Shown here: one piece after another, positions 33,319-41,798 of the stretch
How positions within the stretch are numbered: position 1 is the first letter of the stretch
How the letters are laid out: every line of letters starts with the position of its first letter
Source: Granulicella sp. dw_53
GTDB lineage: Bacteria > Acidobacteriota > Terriglobia > Terriglobales > Acidobacteriaceae
Assembly: GCF_018449545.1 (NCBI RefSeq)
Contig: NZ_JAAVUR010000012.1
Location: 124,001-188,000 of the forward strand
Length of the DNA: 64,000 nt
Direction: 5' to 3'
Translations under genes and position numbers: made by a program
The notes under the pieces: generated by a model
Told to the model about the DNA's origin: nothing
Databases searched by the model: none
Seen by the model: only the letters and a program-made list of their open reading frames with translations

Positions 33319-36300
33319 GTGAAGGTTTTTTTTACAGGAATGTTACAGCGAAAGAATAAGGCGGGAGTGCCACCAAGAAATAGGTCCACCAGATCCTCCG
33401 CTTTTCTTGCCAACCTACTACTTGTACTCGCGCTAACGACATCGAATTTGCTAGGCCAGGGAATCACCGGAACGATTGCGGGAACGGTGAGCGACTCCAG
33501 TGGAGCGTCGATCGCTGGGGCGGTCGTCACAATCCGTCGCGTGGATACGAATGCGGTTCGGACGGCAACAACCTCCAACGTCGGCTCATATACCGTCACG
33601 CAGCTATCGCCAGGAACCTACAGCGTCAAGGTCGACAAGGCTGGCTTCGAGTCCTTTCAGCAGAACAACCTCACGCTTACGATCGATCAGGTGGTGAAGA
33701 TCGACGCCCAGCTCTCTATCGGCTCGAACCAGCAGATCGTGAACGTCTCAAGCGAAGCTCCCGTCATCCAGACCGAGACCTCATCCGTCGGTCTGGTCGT
33801 CGACAGCCAGACGATCCAGAACACACCTTTGAACGGACACGTCAGTATTCTTGGCCTCATCAATCTTGTTCCTGGAGTTCAGGACGTCGCCGCGCAGGAT
33901 CAGGTTCCCGTCCGTGGTGTGACGCTGGCCTTCGGGACCAATCAGCGCAACTCTTACGGCAACGCAGGGTTTACCTTCGACGGCGTCACCAACGAGGAGG
34001 TCGAGCTACAACGAGGTGAGGGCGAAGTGCCACCACTCGACGCCCTGTCCGAGTTCAAGGTCATCACCCAGGGCGCGCCCGCGGAGTTCAATCAGCCGAA
34101 CCAGGTTATCGTTGTGAGCGCCAGTGGCGGCAATGCGCTGCATGGCGAGGTGCTGGAGTTCAATCGCAGCAGGGGAACAGCTGCGAAGCAGTGGGTTCCT
34201 ACATCCCGTGCCTCTGCCCCCGCCCGTCCGCCTTACCAGCGCAATGAGTACAGCGCGAATCTTAATGGACCGGTCTACATTCCGCATCTCTACAATGGAA
34301 GAGATCGCACGTTCTTCTTTGCCAGCTACGAAGGGTTTCATCTCACGCAATCGAATTCGGTGAACAGTACCCAGCCAACAGCGGCGGAACGCAATGGTGA
34401 CTTCAGTTGCTTTCTCGCTGGAGGGAGCTGCGCAACCTCGGGGGCACCGAACACAGTCATCATCAATCCGCTGACGAAGCAACCATTCCCTGGAAACAAG
34501 ATCAACGTTCCCTTCAATCCGGTCGACGTTCAGTTGCAGAACCTTCTTTTCCCCCAGTCGACCACGCAGACCACCGGCGTCAATACCTTTGAACTAATCG
34601 CCCATACGACGCAAGTGACTCGCTTCAATCTGCGCGTCGATCATAAGATCAGTGATCACGATCAGATTCGCGGAACTTGGCTGCGTGCTTTCTATGGTCC
34701 CTTTTCTGACGTAGGAACTTCTAGTCTTGCCGGCGGTGTGGCGCGAGATGGAGAACATAACTCGATCTTTGTCGTCGGTTGGACTCACACCTTCTCGCCC
34801 ACCCTGCTGCTCGATAGCTATGTCTCTTACCTGCATCTTCCGCTCTTTCGCGATGCTCAGAACTTCAAGACGGATTTCTCTTCGATTATCCCAGGCCTTG
34901 GCTCACAACTGCTTGAAGGTGCACCAACTCTGAACATTACCAACATTACAGCGGTGACCGAAGCCGGTTCCAAGAATCTTGAACAGACCTATCAGGGAAA
35001 CACTGCTCTCACCAAAGTTTTTCCCAAGCACACCGTCAAGGCGGGTGTCTCATATCTCTACAACGATTCCTGGCAGGATAGCTCGACTTCGCACGGCTCC
35101 TTCACGTTCACAGGCCGGTTCACCAATATCGCCTACGCCGACTTCCTTTTGGGCGATCCGGACACCACCTCCAACTCGACCCCGCACGATTCTATCGTGC
35201 GGTTCAAGTCCAGCCAATATGGCATTTATATCCAGGACGACTGGAAGCCGCTGCCAAAACTGACACTGAACTATGGCATCCGTTATGATCTGCAACGCTT
35301 CCACGACAATCCGTATGGCACTGAATCTCTCTTCGTGCCCAGCGTCGGCAAAGTTGTAGTCTTCGCAAAATCGTATCCGGCCATGACCAATCCGCTTTAC
35401 ATTCCTGACACGGTGCTTGCGCCGTCGGTGGGTCTGCCCACCAGCATGTTTGACTATCTTGGCCAACCCAAGACAAATATCGCGCCACGTTTCGGCTTTG
35501 CCTATCAGATTCGACCAACGACAGTCATTCGTGGCGCAATCGGCCAATACTACAACCTCCTGCCTTCTGCCTACGTCGATGGCGGCGGCTTCAGCAACCT
35601 GCCCTTCGTAAATGCTCTGACGTATACGAACAGCGACACGCCCACCATTACGATGAACGCGCCATTTGCCGCCACTGCTTCCGTTCCGGCCAACCCGACG
35701 ACTATAGCGCAGCACAAGACCATCACGCCCTACACTGAGCAGTACAACCTCGCGATTGAGCAACAACTTCCTGGCGCAGTAGACCTCCGCATCGGCTACG
35801 TCGGCCAGCGTACCATCCACCAGAACAATCATGGCGGTCCTGGTAACACGGAACCCGATCTAAACTATTCAGCCCCCGGACCGACGGTTGAGCAGTCCCG
35901 GCGCCCCTTCCAACCTTTCTCGACGATAACGTTGGCCTTCGATCCGATCTATCACACTACCGGTAACTCATTGCAAGTGGGCTTACATAAGCAGTACAGG
36001 CATGGCTTCATGATCAATGCCGAGTATCAGTGGATTCGTGTGCTGGGCGTCGAAAATCATCAAAACCCAACGGCCATCGGCGACTCCTATGGCAACATCT
36101 CTAATATCACTCCGCAGACCCTGGAGATCAGCTATGCGTACGAGCTTCCAATAGGGCAGGGCAAGATGTTGTTCGCTAGGGCGAGTGGTCTTACAAACAA
36201 ACTTGTCGGCGGATGGCAACTGGCTGGTATCAGCTCGTTCCAGAGCGGGCAGCCCTTCTCCGTCACCTACACCGCACCAGGCAGTCAGACCTACGGTGCC

Positions 36301-36654
36301 AGTGGCCGTGCCAATCGAGTGCCGGGTGTGCCTCTTTATCCCGCGCATAAGAGCAATGCGGAGTGGTTCAATCCAGCAGCGTTCACTGCGCCTCCAGCTT
36401 ATACCTTTGGTAACTCCGGCTACGACATGCTGTGGGGTCCGCACTACCAGAACTGGGATATGAATTTGCAAAAGAACACGAGCCTCGGAGAACGTTACAG
36501 ATTGCAGCTTCGCGGTGAGGTATTCAACGTCTTCAACCATCCCAACTTCGGGACTCCAAGCTCTGCCATCAGCAATCCCGCTTCAGTCGGTGTGATCTCG
36601 TCAACAGTCAACGAAAGTCGCACCGTCGAATTCGCCGCGAAGTTCAACTTCTAA
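33319..36654 (+). CDS. Oar-like TonB-dependent receptor 4, next to secreted PHP hydrolases
   Basis: 1111 residues from GTG 33319, which follows GAGGAG by six bases; the ORF start at 33295 precedes that site. The signal segment (SSAFLANLLLVLALTTSN) ends near residue 48 at LLGQ, a little long. Then a regulatory-like domain (GTIAGTVSDSSGASIAGAVV), plug (QNTPLNGHVSILGLINLVPG, GNAGFTFDGVTNEEVELQRG), and the barrel ending KFNF. A notable feature is the plug segment PVRGVTLAFGTNQRNS, shaped differently from the other four receptors. It is followed by two secreted PHP-domain metallohydrolases in the same orientation, so it probably takes up either their substrate or their product. A 10-bp hairpin lies at 36677-36713. 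Confidence 0.9.
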   Translation: MKVFFTGMLQRKNKAGVPPRNRSTRSSAFLANLLLVLALTTSNLLGQGITGTIAGTVSDSSGASIAGAVVTIRRVDTNAVRTATTSNVGSYTVTQLSPGTYSVKVDKAGFESFQQNNLTLTIDQVVKIDAQLSIGSNQQIVNVSSEAPVIQTETSSVGLVVDSQTIQNTPLNGHVSILGLINLVPGVQDVAAQDQVPVRGVTLAFGTNQRNSYGNAGFTFDGVTNEEVELQRGEGEVPPLDALSEFKVITQGAPAEFNQPNQVIVVSASGGNALHGEVLEFNRSRGTAAKQWVPTSRASAPARPPYQRNEYSANLNGPVYIPHLYNGRDRTFFFASYEGFHLTQSNSVNSTQPTAAERNGDFSCFLAGGSCATSGAPNTVIINPLTKQPFPGNKINVPFNPVDVQLQNLLFPQSTTQTTGVNTFELIAHTTQVTRFNLRVDHKISDHDQIRGTWLRAFYGPFSDVGTSSLAGGVARDGEHNSIFVVGWTHTFSPTLLLDSYVSYLHLPLFRDAQNFKTDFSSIIPGLGSQLLEGAPTLNITNITAVTEAGSKNLEQTYQGNTALTKVFPKHTVKAGVSYLYNDSWQDSSTSHGSFTFTGRFTNIAYADFLLGDPDTTSNSTPHDSIVRFKSSQYGIYIQDDWKPLPKLTLNYGIRYDLQRFHDNPYGTESLFVPSVGKVVVFAKSYPAMTNPLYIPDTVLAPSVGLPTSMFDYLGQPKTNIAPRFGFAYQIRPTTVIRGAIGQYYNLLPSAYVDGGGFSNLPFVNALTYTNSDTPTITMNAPFAATASVPANPTTIAQHKTITPYTEQYNLAIEQQLPGAVDLRIGYVGQRTIHQNNHGGPGNTEPDLNYSAPGPTVEQSRRPFQPFSTITLAFDPIYHTTGNSLQVGLHKQYRHGFMINAEYQWIRVLGVENHQNPTAIGDSYGNISNITPQTLEISYAYELPIGQGKMLFARASGLTNKLVGGWQLAGISSFQSGQPFSVTYTAPGSQTYGASGRANRVPGVPLYPAHKSNAEWFNPAAFTAPPAYTFGNSGYDMLWGPHYQNWDMNLQKNTSLGERYRLQLRGEVFNVFNHPNFGTPSSAISNPASVGVISSTVNESRTVEFAAKFNF

Positions 36655-36676
36655 CGAATTCGTAAAGAGAAATACA

Positions 36677-36713
36677 GCCTGCCTGTTAGAGACTGTTCGT
36701 TTTACAGGCGGGC
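36677..36713 (+). terminator. hairpin after receptor 4
   Basis: GCCTGCCTGT and ACAGGCGGGC pair at 9 of 10 positions around a 17-base loop; no T tract follows, so termination may be partial and the hydrolase genes may still be co-transcribed. Confidence 0.5.
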
Positions 36714-36828
36714 ACCTCCGAGCGCATCAATAATGTCGTCATTGAGGCGGAATCTGCAGCCAGGGAACTAAATGCAGCTAGGCTCCAAACACTTCGACTC
36801 TTCTATTCCGTATCCAAAGGCACTTCGA

Positions 36829-38283
36829 ATGAAGCTTGTCCGTCTTCTGCTCTCCGCATCTCTTCTCCTTCTCGCATCGCGTCTTCTGCCCGCACAGCAG
36901 CCAACTCCGAGTCTGGTGCTCGAAGGGGATGTCACTCCAGATCAGAATCGAACGCACTTCTTCGTCCCGTTCAAAGTTCCCGTAGGTGTACACCGCATCA
37001 CAGTCGACTTCTCCTATACGCACCGAGAAGAGAAGACCACGCTGAATATCGGGATTCACGATCCAAACGGATTTCGTGGCCAAAGTGGCAGCAACAAGGA
37101 CCACTTCACCATCGGCCCCGGAGATGCAACAGCCTCTTACATCCCGGGCAGTATCCCGCCGGGGGAGTGGAAGCTGCTCATCTCAGTCTCCAGCATTCGG
37201 CCGAACATCACCTCGCACTATCGGGCCGAGATCCGCTTCAACTCTCCTCTCGAAGACTCCAGTTTCACCCTGACGCCTCTCGATACTCATGCGCGCTGGT
37301 TTCGAGGCGACTTGCACATGCACACGGCGCATAGTGATGGATCGTGCCCCAACCAGAGTGGCGTGCGAGTTCCGTGCCCCCTCTTCCTCACTGCCCAGGC
37401 GGCAGCCAACCGTGGCCTCGACTTTATCGCCATCTCCGACCACAACTCCCTGGCTCACTACGCAGAGATGCGTGAGCTCCAACCCTACTTCAGCAAGATG
37501 CTTCTGATTCCCGGCCGCGAGATGACCACGTTCTATGGACACTTCAACGCATTCGGCATCACGCAATATGTCGACTATCGCGTCGCGGAAAAGGGTGGCC
37601 GAACAATCGATCAGGTCGTAGCGGACATCCTTGCACAAGGCGGCATCGTATCGATCAACCATCCGATGTCCCCTACGGACGAACGCTGCCGCGGATGTGG
37701 ATGGACTCCACCAACTCCTACGGACCTCAGTAAATTCGCTGGAGTCGAGGTGGTCAATGCCAACCGTGTCATGGATCGCTTCTGGGACGAGCAGATCGCG
37801 CAAGGCCATCGTCTGACTGCCATCGGCGGATCTGACAACCACAGCTCACCCTATGGCGACGATATCCCCACGGCGATCGGGCATCCTACTACTGCCGTCA
37901 TGGCACAGGACCTCTCCGTCGCCAGTATCTTGGCAGGCATTCGCGCTGGTCATGTCTTCATCGATCTCGCCGGCTCGCGGAATCGTCTCCTTGAGATAGA
38001 GGCTCACACCTCGAAGACCTCTGCTCACATGGGAGATACCCTCCGCGCAGAAAACGGAGAACAGGTCGAACTAACAATTCACGTCGCAGGCTGCAATGGC
38101 TCTCAACTCAAAATGTTCGTGGACGGCAAAGCCGCCGGAAACCCACAAACTTTAAGCGCCGATGACGCCACCCCAGGCTTCCACTGGACCGGGATAGAAG
38201 GCCGCCATTGGCTTCGCTTCGTAGTGGTGGATGCTAACGACACGACCCAAATGCTCAGCAATCCGATCTATATCAACTTCTAA
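36829..38283 (+). CDS. secreted PHP-domain metallohydrolase 1 (CehA/McbA family)
   Basis: 484 residues from ATG 36829, where a clean signal peptide begins (MKLVRLLLSASLLLLASRLL, ending PAQQ); an ORF start at 36772 is also possible. After a jelly-roll-like N-terminal region (about 25-150) comes the PHP phosphoesterase domain with the metal ligands of that superfamily: DLHMHTAHSDGS (HxH), ISDHNSLAHY (DH), GREMTT (Glu), SINHPMSP (His) and GGSDNHSS (DxH). The C-terminal part is again beta-rich and ends IYINF. CehA/McbA proteins hydrolyse carbamate/ester pesticides in a few cases, but the natural substrates of the family are mostly unknown. It is co-directional with receptor 4 and with a second hydrolase. 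Confidence 0.85.
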   Translation: MKLVRLLLSASLLLLASRLLPAQQPTPSLVLEGDVTPDQNRTHFFVPFKVPVGVHRITVDFSYTHREEKTTLNIGIHDPNGFRGQSGSNKDHFTIGPGDATASYIPGSIPPGEWKLLISVSSIRPNITSHYRAEIRFNSPLEDSSFTLTPLDTHARWFRGDLHMHTAHSDGSCPNQSGVRVPCPLFLTAQAAANRGLDFIAISDHNSLAHYAEMRELQPYFSKMLLIPGREMTTFYGHFNAFGITQYVDYRVAEKGGRTIDQVVADILAQGGIVSINHPMSPTDERCRGCGWTPPTPTDLSKFAGVEVVNANRVMDRFWDEQIAQGHRLTAIGGSDNHSSPYGDDIPTAIGHPTTAVMAQDLSVASILAGIRAGHVFIDLAGSRNRLLEIEAHTSKTSAHMGDTLRAENGEQVELTIHVAGCNGSQLKMFVDGKAAGNPQTLSADDATPGFHWTGIEGRHWLRFVVVDANDTTQMLSNPIYINF

Positions 38284-38436
38284 AGGGTTAGGTATTCGAT
38301 CTCGCAACGTCTTCAGCCTTGTGGGAAGACTCTTGCCAATATCCTTCATTCAAAACAATTCGCTGCCGCACTTGCCGCATGAACTAAGGCAAGGCAGATA
38401 GAACATAGCCTAGGTACCTCCTGAAAGGAATTGAAT

Positions 38437-39633
38437 ATGCACAGAAGTGTTTTCGTGGCTGGTTTGATCATGGCAGGCTGTCTCACAAGTTTGGCGATAG
38501 GGCAGTCAAGCCACACAGATCCATGGGCGCCAATAGAGATCGGTGTGCTGCCACCCATCGCCAGCCTGACCGGAGGTGAGTGGTTAAAAGGCGACCTCCA
38601 TGTGCACTCCAGGCATAGCAAGGAATCCAGCAACAACTCCGTCGCAACGATCATCTCCTTCTCCAAATCCGTCGGCATGGACTACCTCTGCATCACGGAC
38701 CACGACAACCACGTACTCGGCGACGTCGCGCACAACACCTGGACCGATCCCGAGTTCAAGTCAGATTCCGTCCTGCTTCTGTACGGCGCGGAATGGACGA
38801 CGACTCGCGGCCACGGCAATGCTTTCTCTGCCAGACCATACGATCACCAGCGGCTATACGACGTTCGCGATCAACGCGACGTGGTAGTCGGAGCGGTGAA
38901 GAAGGAACTTGGAATCCATCTATCGGCCAACCATCCCAGCGGAAAGGATCACTTTGGATACTCCTACGATATGGTCGACTCGATCGAAGTTTGGAACTCT
39001 TCTTACTGGCCGAAGAATGCCAACGCAATCATGATTTGGGACGACATGCTCTCATCGGGTCGCAAGTTGACCGGTAGAGGCGGAAGCGACGCCCATCACG
39101 GCGCTCCGGAGACGCCCGACAAGGCAACCAAAAATAGTTTTCAGGCTAAATCCAACTACATTGGAACGCCGACTACCTGGGTCTTTGCCCCCGCGCGGAC
39201 CTCGCAAGCAGTCGTAGACACCCTTACCGGCGGTCGAGTCTCCGTCAGCGCGAATCCATATGCCCCTCGCGTCGAGTTCTACGCTGATCTCGATCAGGAC
39301 GGCAAGATGGACATGATGATGGGCGACAACACCAAGTCAACAGGCAAGCCCGTCAAGTTCCGTGTTCAGCTCACAGGAAACACAGTTCCAACCGCGTCCT
39401 ATACCGTGAATGTAGTGAAGGACGGCAACAAGTTCGGCACCTTCCAGGCCATCGGTAAGATACCTATGGTCGAGTTCACGGACACCCCGGCATTACTCGG
39501 CAGAACCTACTACCGTGTCACGGTCGAGGGCCCTCCAACAGCCTATCCGCAGGTCCCCGAATCCATGGCGATGAGCGGAAATATGGTCGGATTGTCGAAC
39601 CCGATCTACTTCAACTTCGACCCAAACTTTTGA
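38437..39633 (+). CDS. secreted PHP-domain metallohydrolase 2 (CehA/McbA family)
   Basis: 398 residues from ATG 38437; GAAAGGA nine bases upstream. The in-frame TTG at 38431 is part of the spacer. Signal peptide to about residue 23 (LAIGQ). PHP ligands: DLHVHSRHSKES (HxH), ITDHDNHV (DH), GAEWTT (Glu), SANHPSGKD (His) and GGSDAHHG (DxH). There is no N-terminal jelly-roll domain, so it is about 90 residues shorter than hydrolase 1, and the two are diverged paralogues. A beta-sandwich C-terminal region (TASYTVNVVKDGNKFG, ending IYFNFDPNF) shares the final IY-NF pattern with hydrolase 1. Both enzymes would act in the periplasm or outside on the same compound or on consecutive fragments (inference). 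Confidence 0.85.
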   Translation: MHRSVFVAGLIMAGCLTSLAIGQSSHTDPWAPIEIGVLPPIASLTGGEWLKGDLHVHSRHSKESSNNSVATIISFSKSVGMDYLCITDHDNHVLGDVAHNTWTDPEFKSDSVLLLYGAEWTTTRGHGNAFSARPYDHQRLYDVRDQRDVVVGAVKKELGIHLSANHPSGKDHFGYSYDMVDSIEVWNSSYWPKNANAIMIWDDMLSSGRKLTGRGGSDAHHGAPETPDKATKNSFQAKSNYIGTPTTWVFAPARTSQAVVDTLTGGRVSVSANPYAPRVEFYADLDQDGKMDMMMGDNTKSTGKPVKFRVQLTGNTVPTASYTVNVVKDGNKFGTFQAIGKIPMVEFTDTPALLGRTYYRVTVEGPPTAYPQVPESMAMSGNMVGLSNPIYFNFDPNF

Positions 39634-39854
39634 GCGCGGCTTTCTCCTCGTGAGAGTGATCAGTGGAAGTTTGTCATGAACATACCAGCCTCGAAGCATC
39701 GTCATAGTCAGTAACAATTTAGATACGAGCGAAGTAGACCTCCCATAAATTAACCCCGCATCGCCGAATAACATTGGCTTCAGTACGAGACAATTACAAA
39801 GGTGTTGGGTTGAGATTAACGAAGGTCGGATTCAACGCCTTGAAAGGAGAATCT

Positions 39855-40145
39855 ATGATTAAGAAACTGATCCTTGTAGCGTTTATTGCTTCGATGATGT
39901 CGGGCGTATCTGAGGCACAGATTGCAATTCGAATTGGACCTCCACCGCCAATCGTGGAGCACTATGGACCTCCGCCGCGTCCGGGCTGGGTCTGGCAAGG
40001 TGGATATCACCGCTGGGATGGAGCGCGTTATGTGTGGACGCCTGGACACTATGCAGCTCCGCCGCGGCGTGGTGCACGATGGATACCCGATGGGTACTAT
40101 CGCCGTGGCGGCCGGTACTACTATCGTCGTGGGTATTGGAGATAA
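39855..40145 (+). CDS. small exported WxxGxW/YXWGXW-type protein
   Basis: 96 residues from ATG 39855, with AAAGGAG five bases upstream; an ORF start at 39774 lies ahead of that site. A signal peptide of about 21 residues (MIKKLILVAFIASMMSGVSE, then AQ) leads to a proline-, tyrosine- and arginine-rich mature part with repeated WVWQGGYHRWDGARYVWTPG and GRYYYRRGYWR-type segments. Such short exported proteins with repeated W-x-x-G-x-W/Y patterns are common in Acidobacteria and Proteobacteria, function unknown, possibly surface binding. A hairpin (40157-40188) follows. It is not part of an obvious operon. Confidence 0.8.
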   Translation: MIKKLILVAFIASMMSGVSEAQIAIRIGPPPPIVEHYGPPPRPGWVWQGGYHRWDGARYVWTPGHYAAPPRRGARWIPDGYYRRGGRYYYRRGYWR

Positions 40146-40156
40146 AGCCAGAATGA

Positions 40157-40188
40157 GAGCGCGTCGGCAGGTCATAACTGACGCGCTC
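40157..40188 (+). terminator. hairpin after the WxxGxW protein gene
   Basis: GAGCGCGTC (40157-40165) pairs perfectly with GACGCGCTC (40180-40188) around a 14-base loop. Only CATGGTTCTAT follows, so termination may be rho-assisted. Confidence 0.6.
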
Positions 40189-40278
40189 CATGGTTCTATA
40201 TACGGATTCAAATCTCCGAACGCTCACCTTCCATAGTTTTCCATCCTCTTTCTCGTTTAGCATGAGATATGGAGGAAC

Positions 40279-40533
40279 ATGAACATGGAAGCAATCATTG
40301 AACAAATCGATGCGGAGATCGTTAGGTTGCAGCAAGCCAAGGCTTTGCTGTTGCGCTCTGCTATCAAACAAAATTCGGGTCGTCCTAAAGTGAACGATGT
40401 CGTATCAAGGATCCTCGCTGCTACACCGGCCAAGCGCGCGATGACCGCCGAAGGAAGAGCCAGGATCGCTGCTGCTCAAAAGGCTCGTTGGGCGAAGGCG
40501 AAAAAGGCTGCGAAGAAGGCAAAAGCCGCTTAG
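40279..40533 (+). CDS. small lysine/alanine-rich protein, histone-H1-like tail
   Basis: 84 residues, ATG 40279 with GGAGG three bases upstream (a second ATG at 40285 has better spacing). The N-terminal half is an amphipathic helix (EQIDAEIVRLQQAKALLL); the C-terminal half is RRILAATP-like, with RARIAAAQKARWAKAKKAAK and further KAKAA, similar to H1-like basic tails. I recall unnamed acidobacterial proteins with the same TPAKR-(M/T)-EGRARIAAAQKARWA pattern, probably nucleic-acid binding. The gene is convergent with the squalene/phytoene synthase gene, eight bases apart. Confidence 0.75.
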   Translation: MNMEAIIEQIDAEIVRLQQAKALLLRSAIKQNSGRPKVNDVVSRILAATPAKRAMTAEGRARIAAAQKARWAKAKKAAKKAKAA

Positions 40534-40540
40534 TCATCCT

Positions 40541-41599
40541 TCACGCATTGGTTAGCCTCAGCCGGGCCTCGATTCTTCCCATCAGTCGCTCAAGCCAGAT
40601 ACGCAGCAGTCTATTGGATGCCACTAGCGGCACGGAATACGCTATCAGCCGGTATACGTCGCTGCGCTGTATCTTCGATACCTTTGCCGGGTCCAGCCAT
40701 TCGTCGTTGTGCACAAGGACCAATAGCGTCTCTAGCCCAATGAGGACCGGCCACAGACAAGCCAACCGCAGTCGGATGGAGTACTCCGGAATAGCGAGCG
40801 CGTATTCAACTGCCTCACGGAAGTGATCGAGTGTCTTCCCGACAAGTTCGAACATCAACGGTCGTGCCAGGAGCGACGCATCCGGGAACAAGAGGTCTTG
40901 CGGAGTTAAACCAAATCGATCAAGCATCGGGGCGGGAAGGTAACAGCGCCCGATGCGCAGATCTTTGCTGCAGTCCCGCAGAACGTTTGTCATCTGCAGC
41001 GCCTTGCCGAAACGAATGCCACGTTCCAGCATCGTATCGGGGCTGTCCTTGAATGTCCTAGGCATGTGCGCGTAGGTCATCTTCGTCCAGAACTCCCCCA
41101 CGCATCCCGCGACCATATAAGTGTAGTGGTCAAGCTCCTCGAACCTCTGTAGCGCGACGATCTGCCCAGACTGTTCGTCGGGAAAAGTACGCAGGTCGAA
41201 CTCCATGCCCTTTGTAATCGTCGTGACAATATCGCGTACCGCCTCGCGATCAGTCTCGCTCAATTGCGTTAGCACGGTCAGCGCTGCGCCGAGCGATTCG
41301 AGTAGAACCTTCTCGTCTGACTGCTTCTGTTGGCTGGCAACCTCCCCCGCAATACGCGCAAGCGCTCCTTCATCTAAAGAGCCGTTAACCTGGCTTCGAA
41401 GCGAAAAGAGCATCTCCAATCGTTGTCCCGGCGGGATAAGCGATGTGTCCGCAATCGTATCCGCGGCGCGCGCCAAAAGATATGCAAGGCCAATAGGATC
41501 GCGCATCCCAACCGGCAGCACGCGCAGGGTGAGATAGAAGGAGCGTGAAACACCTTTCAGAAGAGGGCCGAGAAGAACGGCTCGAGCGGAATTACGCAT
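40541..41599 (-). CDS. squalene/phytoene synthase family protein
   Basis: 352-residue trans-isoprenyl diphosphate synthase, head-to-head type. Substrate- and Mg-binding motifs: SRSFYLTLRVLP at residues 19-30; the first aspartate-rich site in LARAADTIADT (about 43-53); the second in NVLRDCSKDLRIGRCYLP (about 205-222); and GVSRSF-like start. The arrangement fits squalene synthase (farnesyl diphosphate to squalene via presqualene diphosphate) or a phytoene synthase; the C-terminal segment after about 280 (VLIGLETLLVLVHNDEWLDP) resembles hydrophobic tails of squalene synthases that precede hopanoid formation. No hopanoid cyclase or carotenoid gene lies nearby. ATG 41599 follows GAGA six bases upstream, a weak site. 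Confidence 0.85.
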   Translation of the reverse strand: MRNSARAVLLGPLLKGVSRSFYLTLRVLPVGMRDPIGLAYLLARAADTIADTSLIPPGQRLEMLFSLRSQVNGSLDEGALARIAGEVASQQKQSDEKVLLESLGAALTVLTQLSETDREAVRDIVTTITKGMEFDLRTFPDEQSGQIVALQRFEELDHYTYMVAGCVGEFWTKMTYAHMPRTFKDSPDTMLERGIRFGKALQMTNVLRDCSKDLRIGRCYLPAPMLDRFGLTPQDLLFPDASLLARPLMFELVGKTLDHFREAVEYALAIPEYSIRLRLACLWPVLIGLETLLVLVHNDEWLDPAKVSKIQRSDVYRLIAYSVPLVASNRLLRIWLERLMGRIEARLRLTNA

Positions 41600-41737
41600 G
41601 AATTCTCATTATGAAGTACTTCTACCATTTTAGAGGAGCGGGTATCATCTCGCCTGGAATCTCGACGAATCGTTAGAAGGAGCCGCGATCCACACAGCAA
41701 ATGTGAGATCGACGCAAATGTGAACCAGCATAAAGAA

Positions 41738-41769
41738 ATGGCAAGTCCGGCGAAGACCGGACTTGCCAT
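41738..41769 (-). terminator. strong terminator of receptor 5
   Basis: ATGGCAAGTCCGG (41738-41750) pairs perfectly with CCGGACTTGCCAT (41757-41769). On the minus strand it lies 29 bases after the receptor stop, with loop TCTTCG and then TTTCTTTATG, a typical intrinsic terminator. Confidence 0.85.
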
Positions 41770-41798
41770 AAGGTTGGCGTGCATAAGAAGGATTGGAA

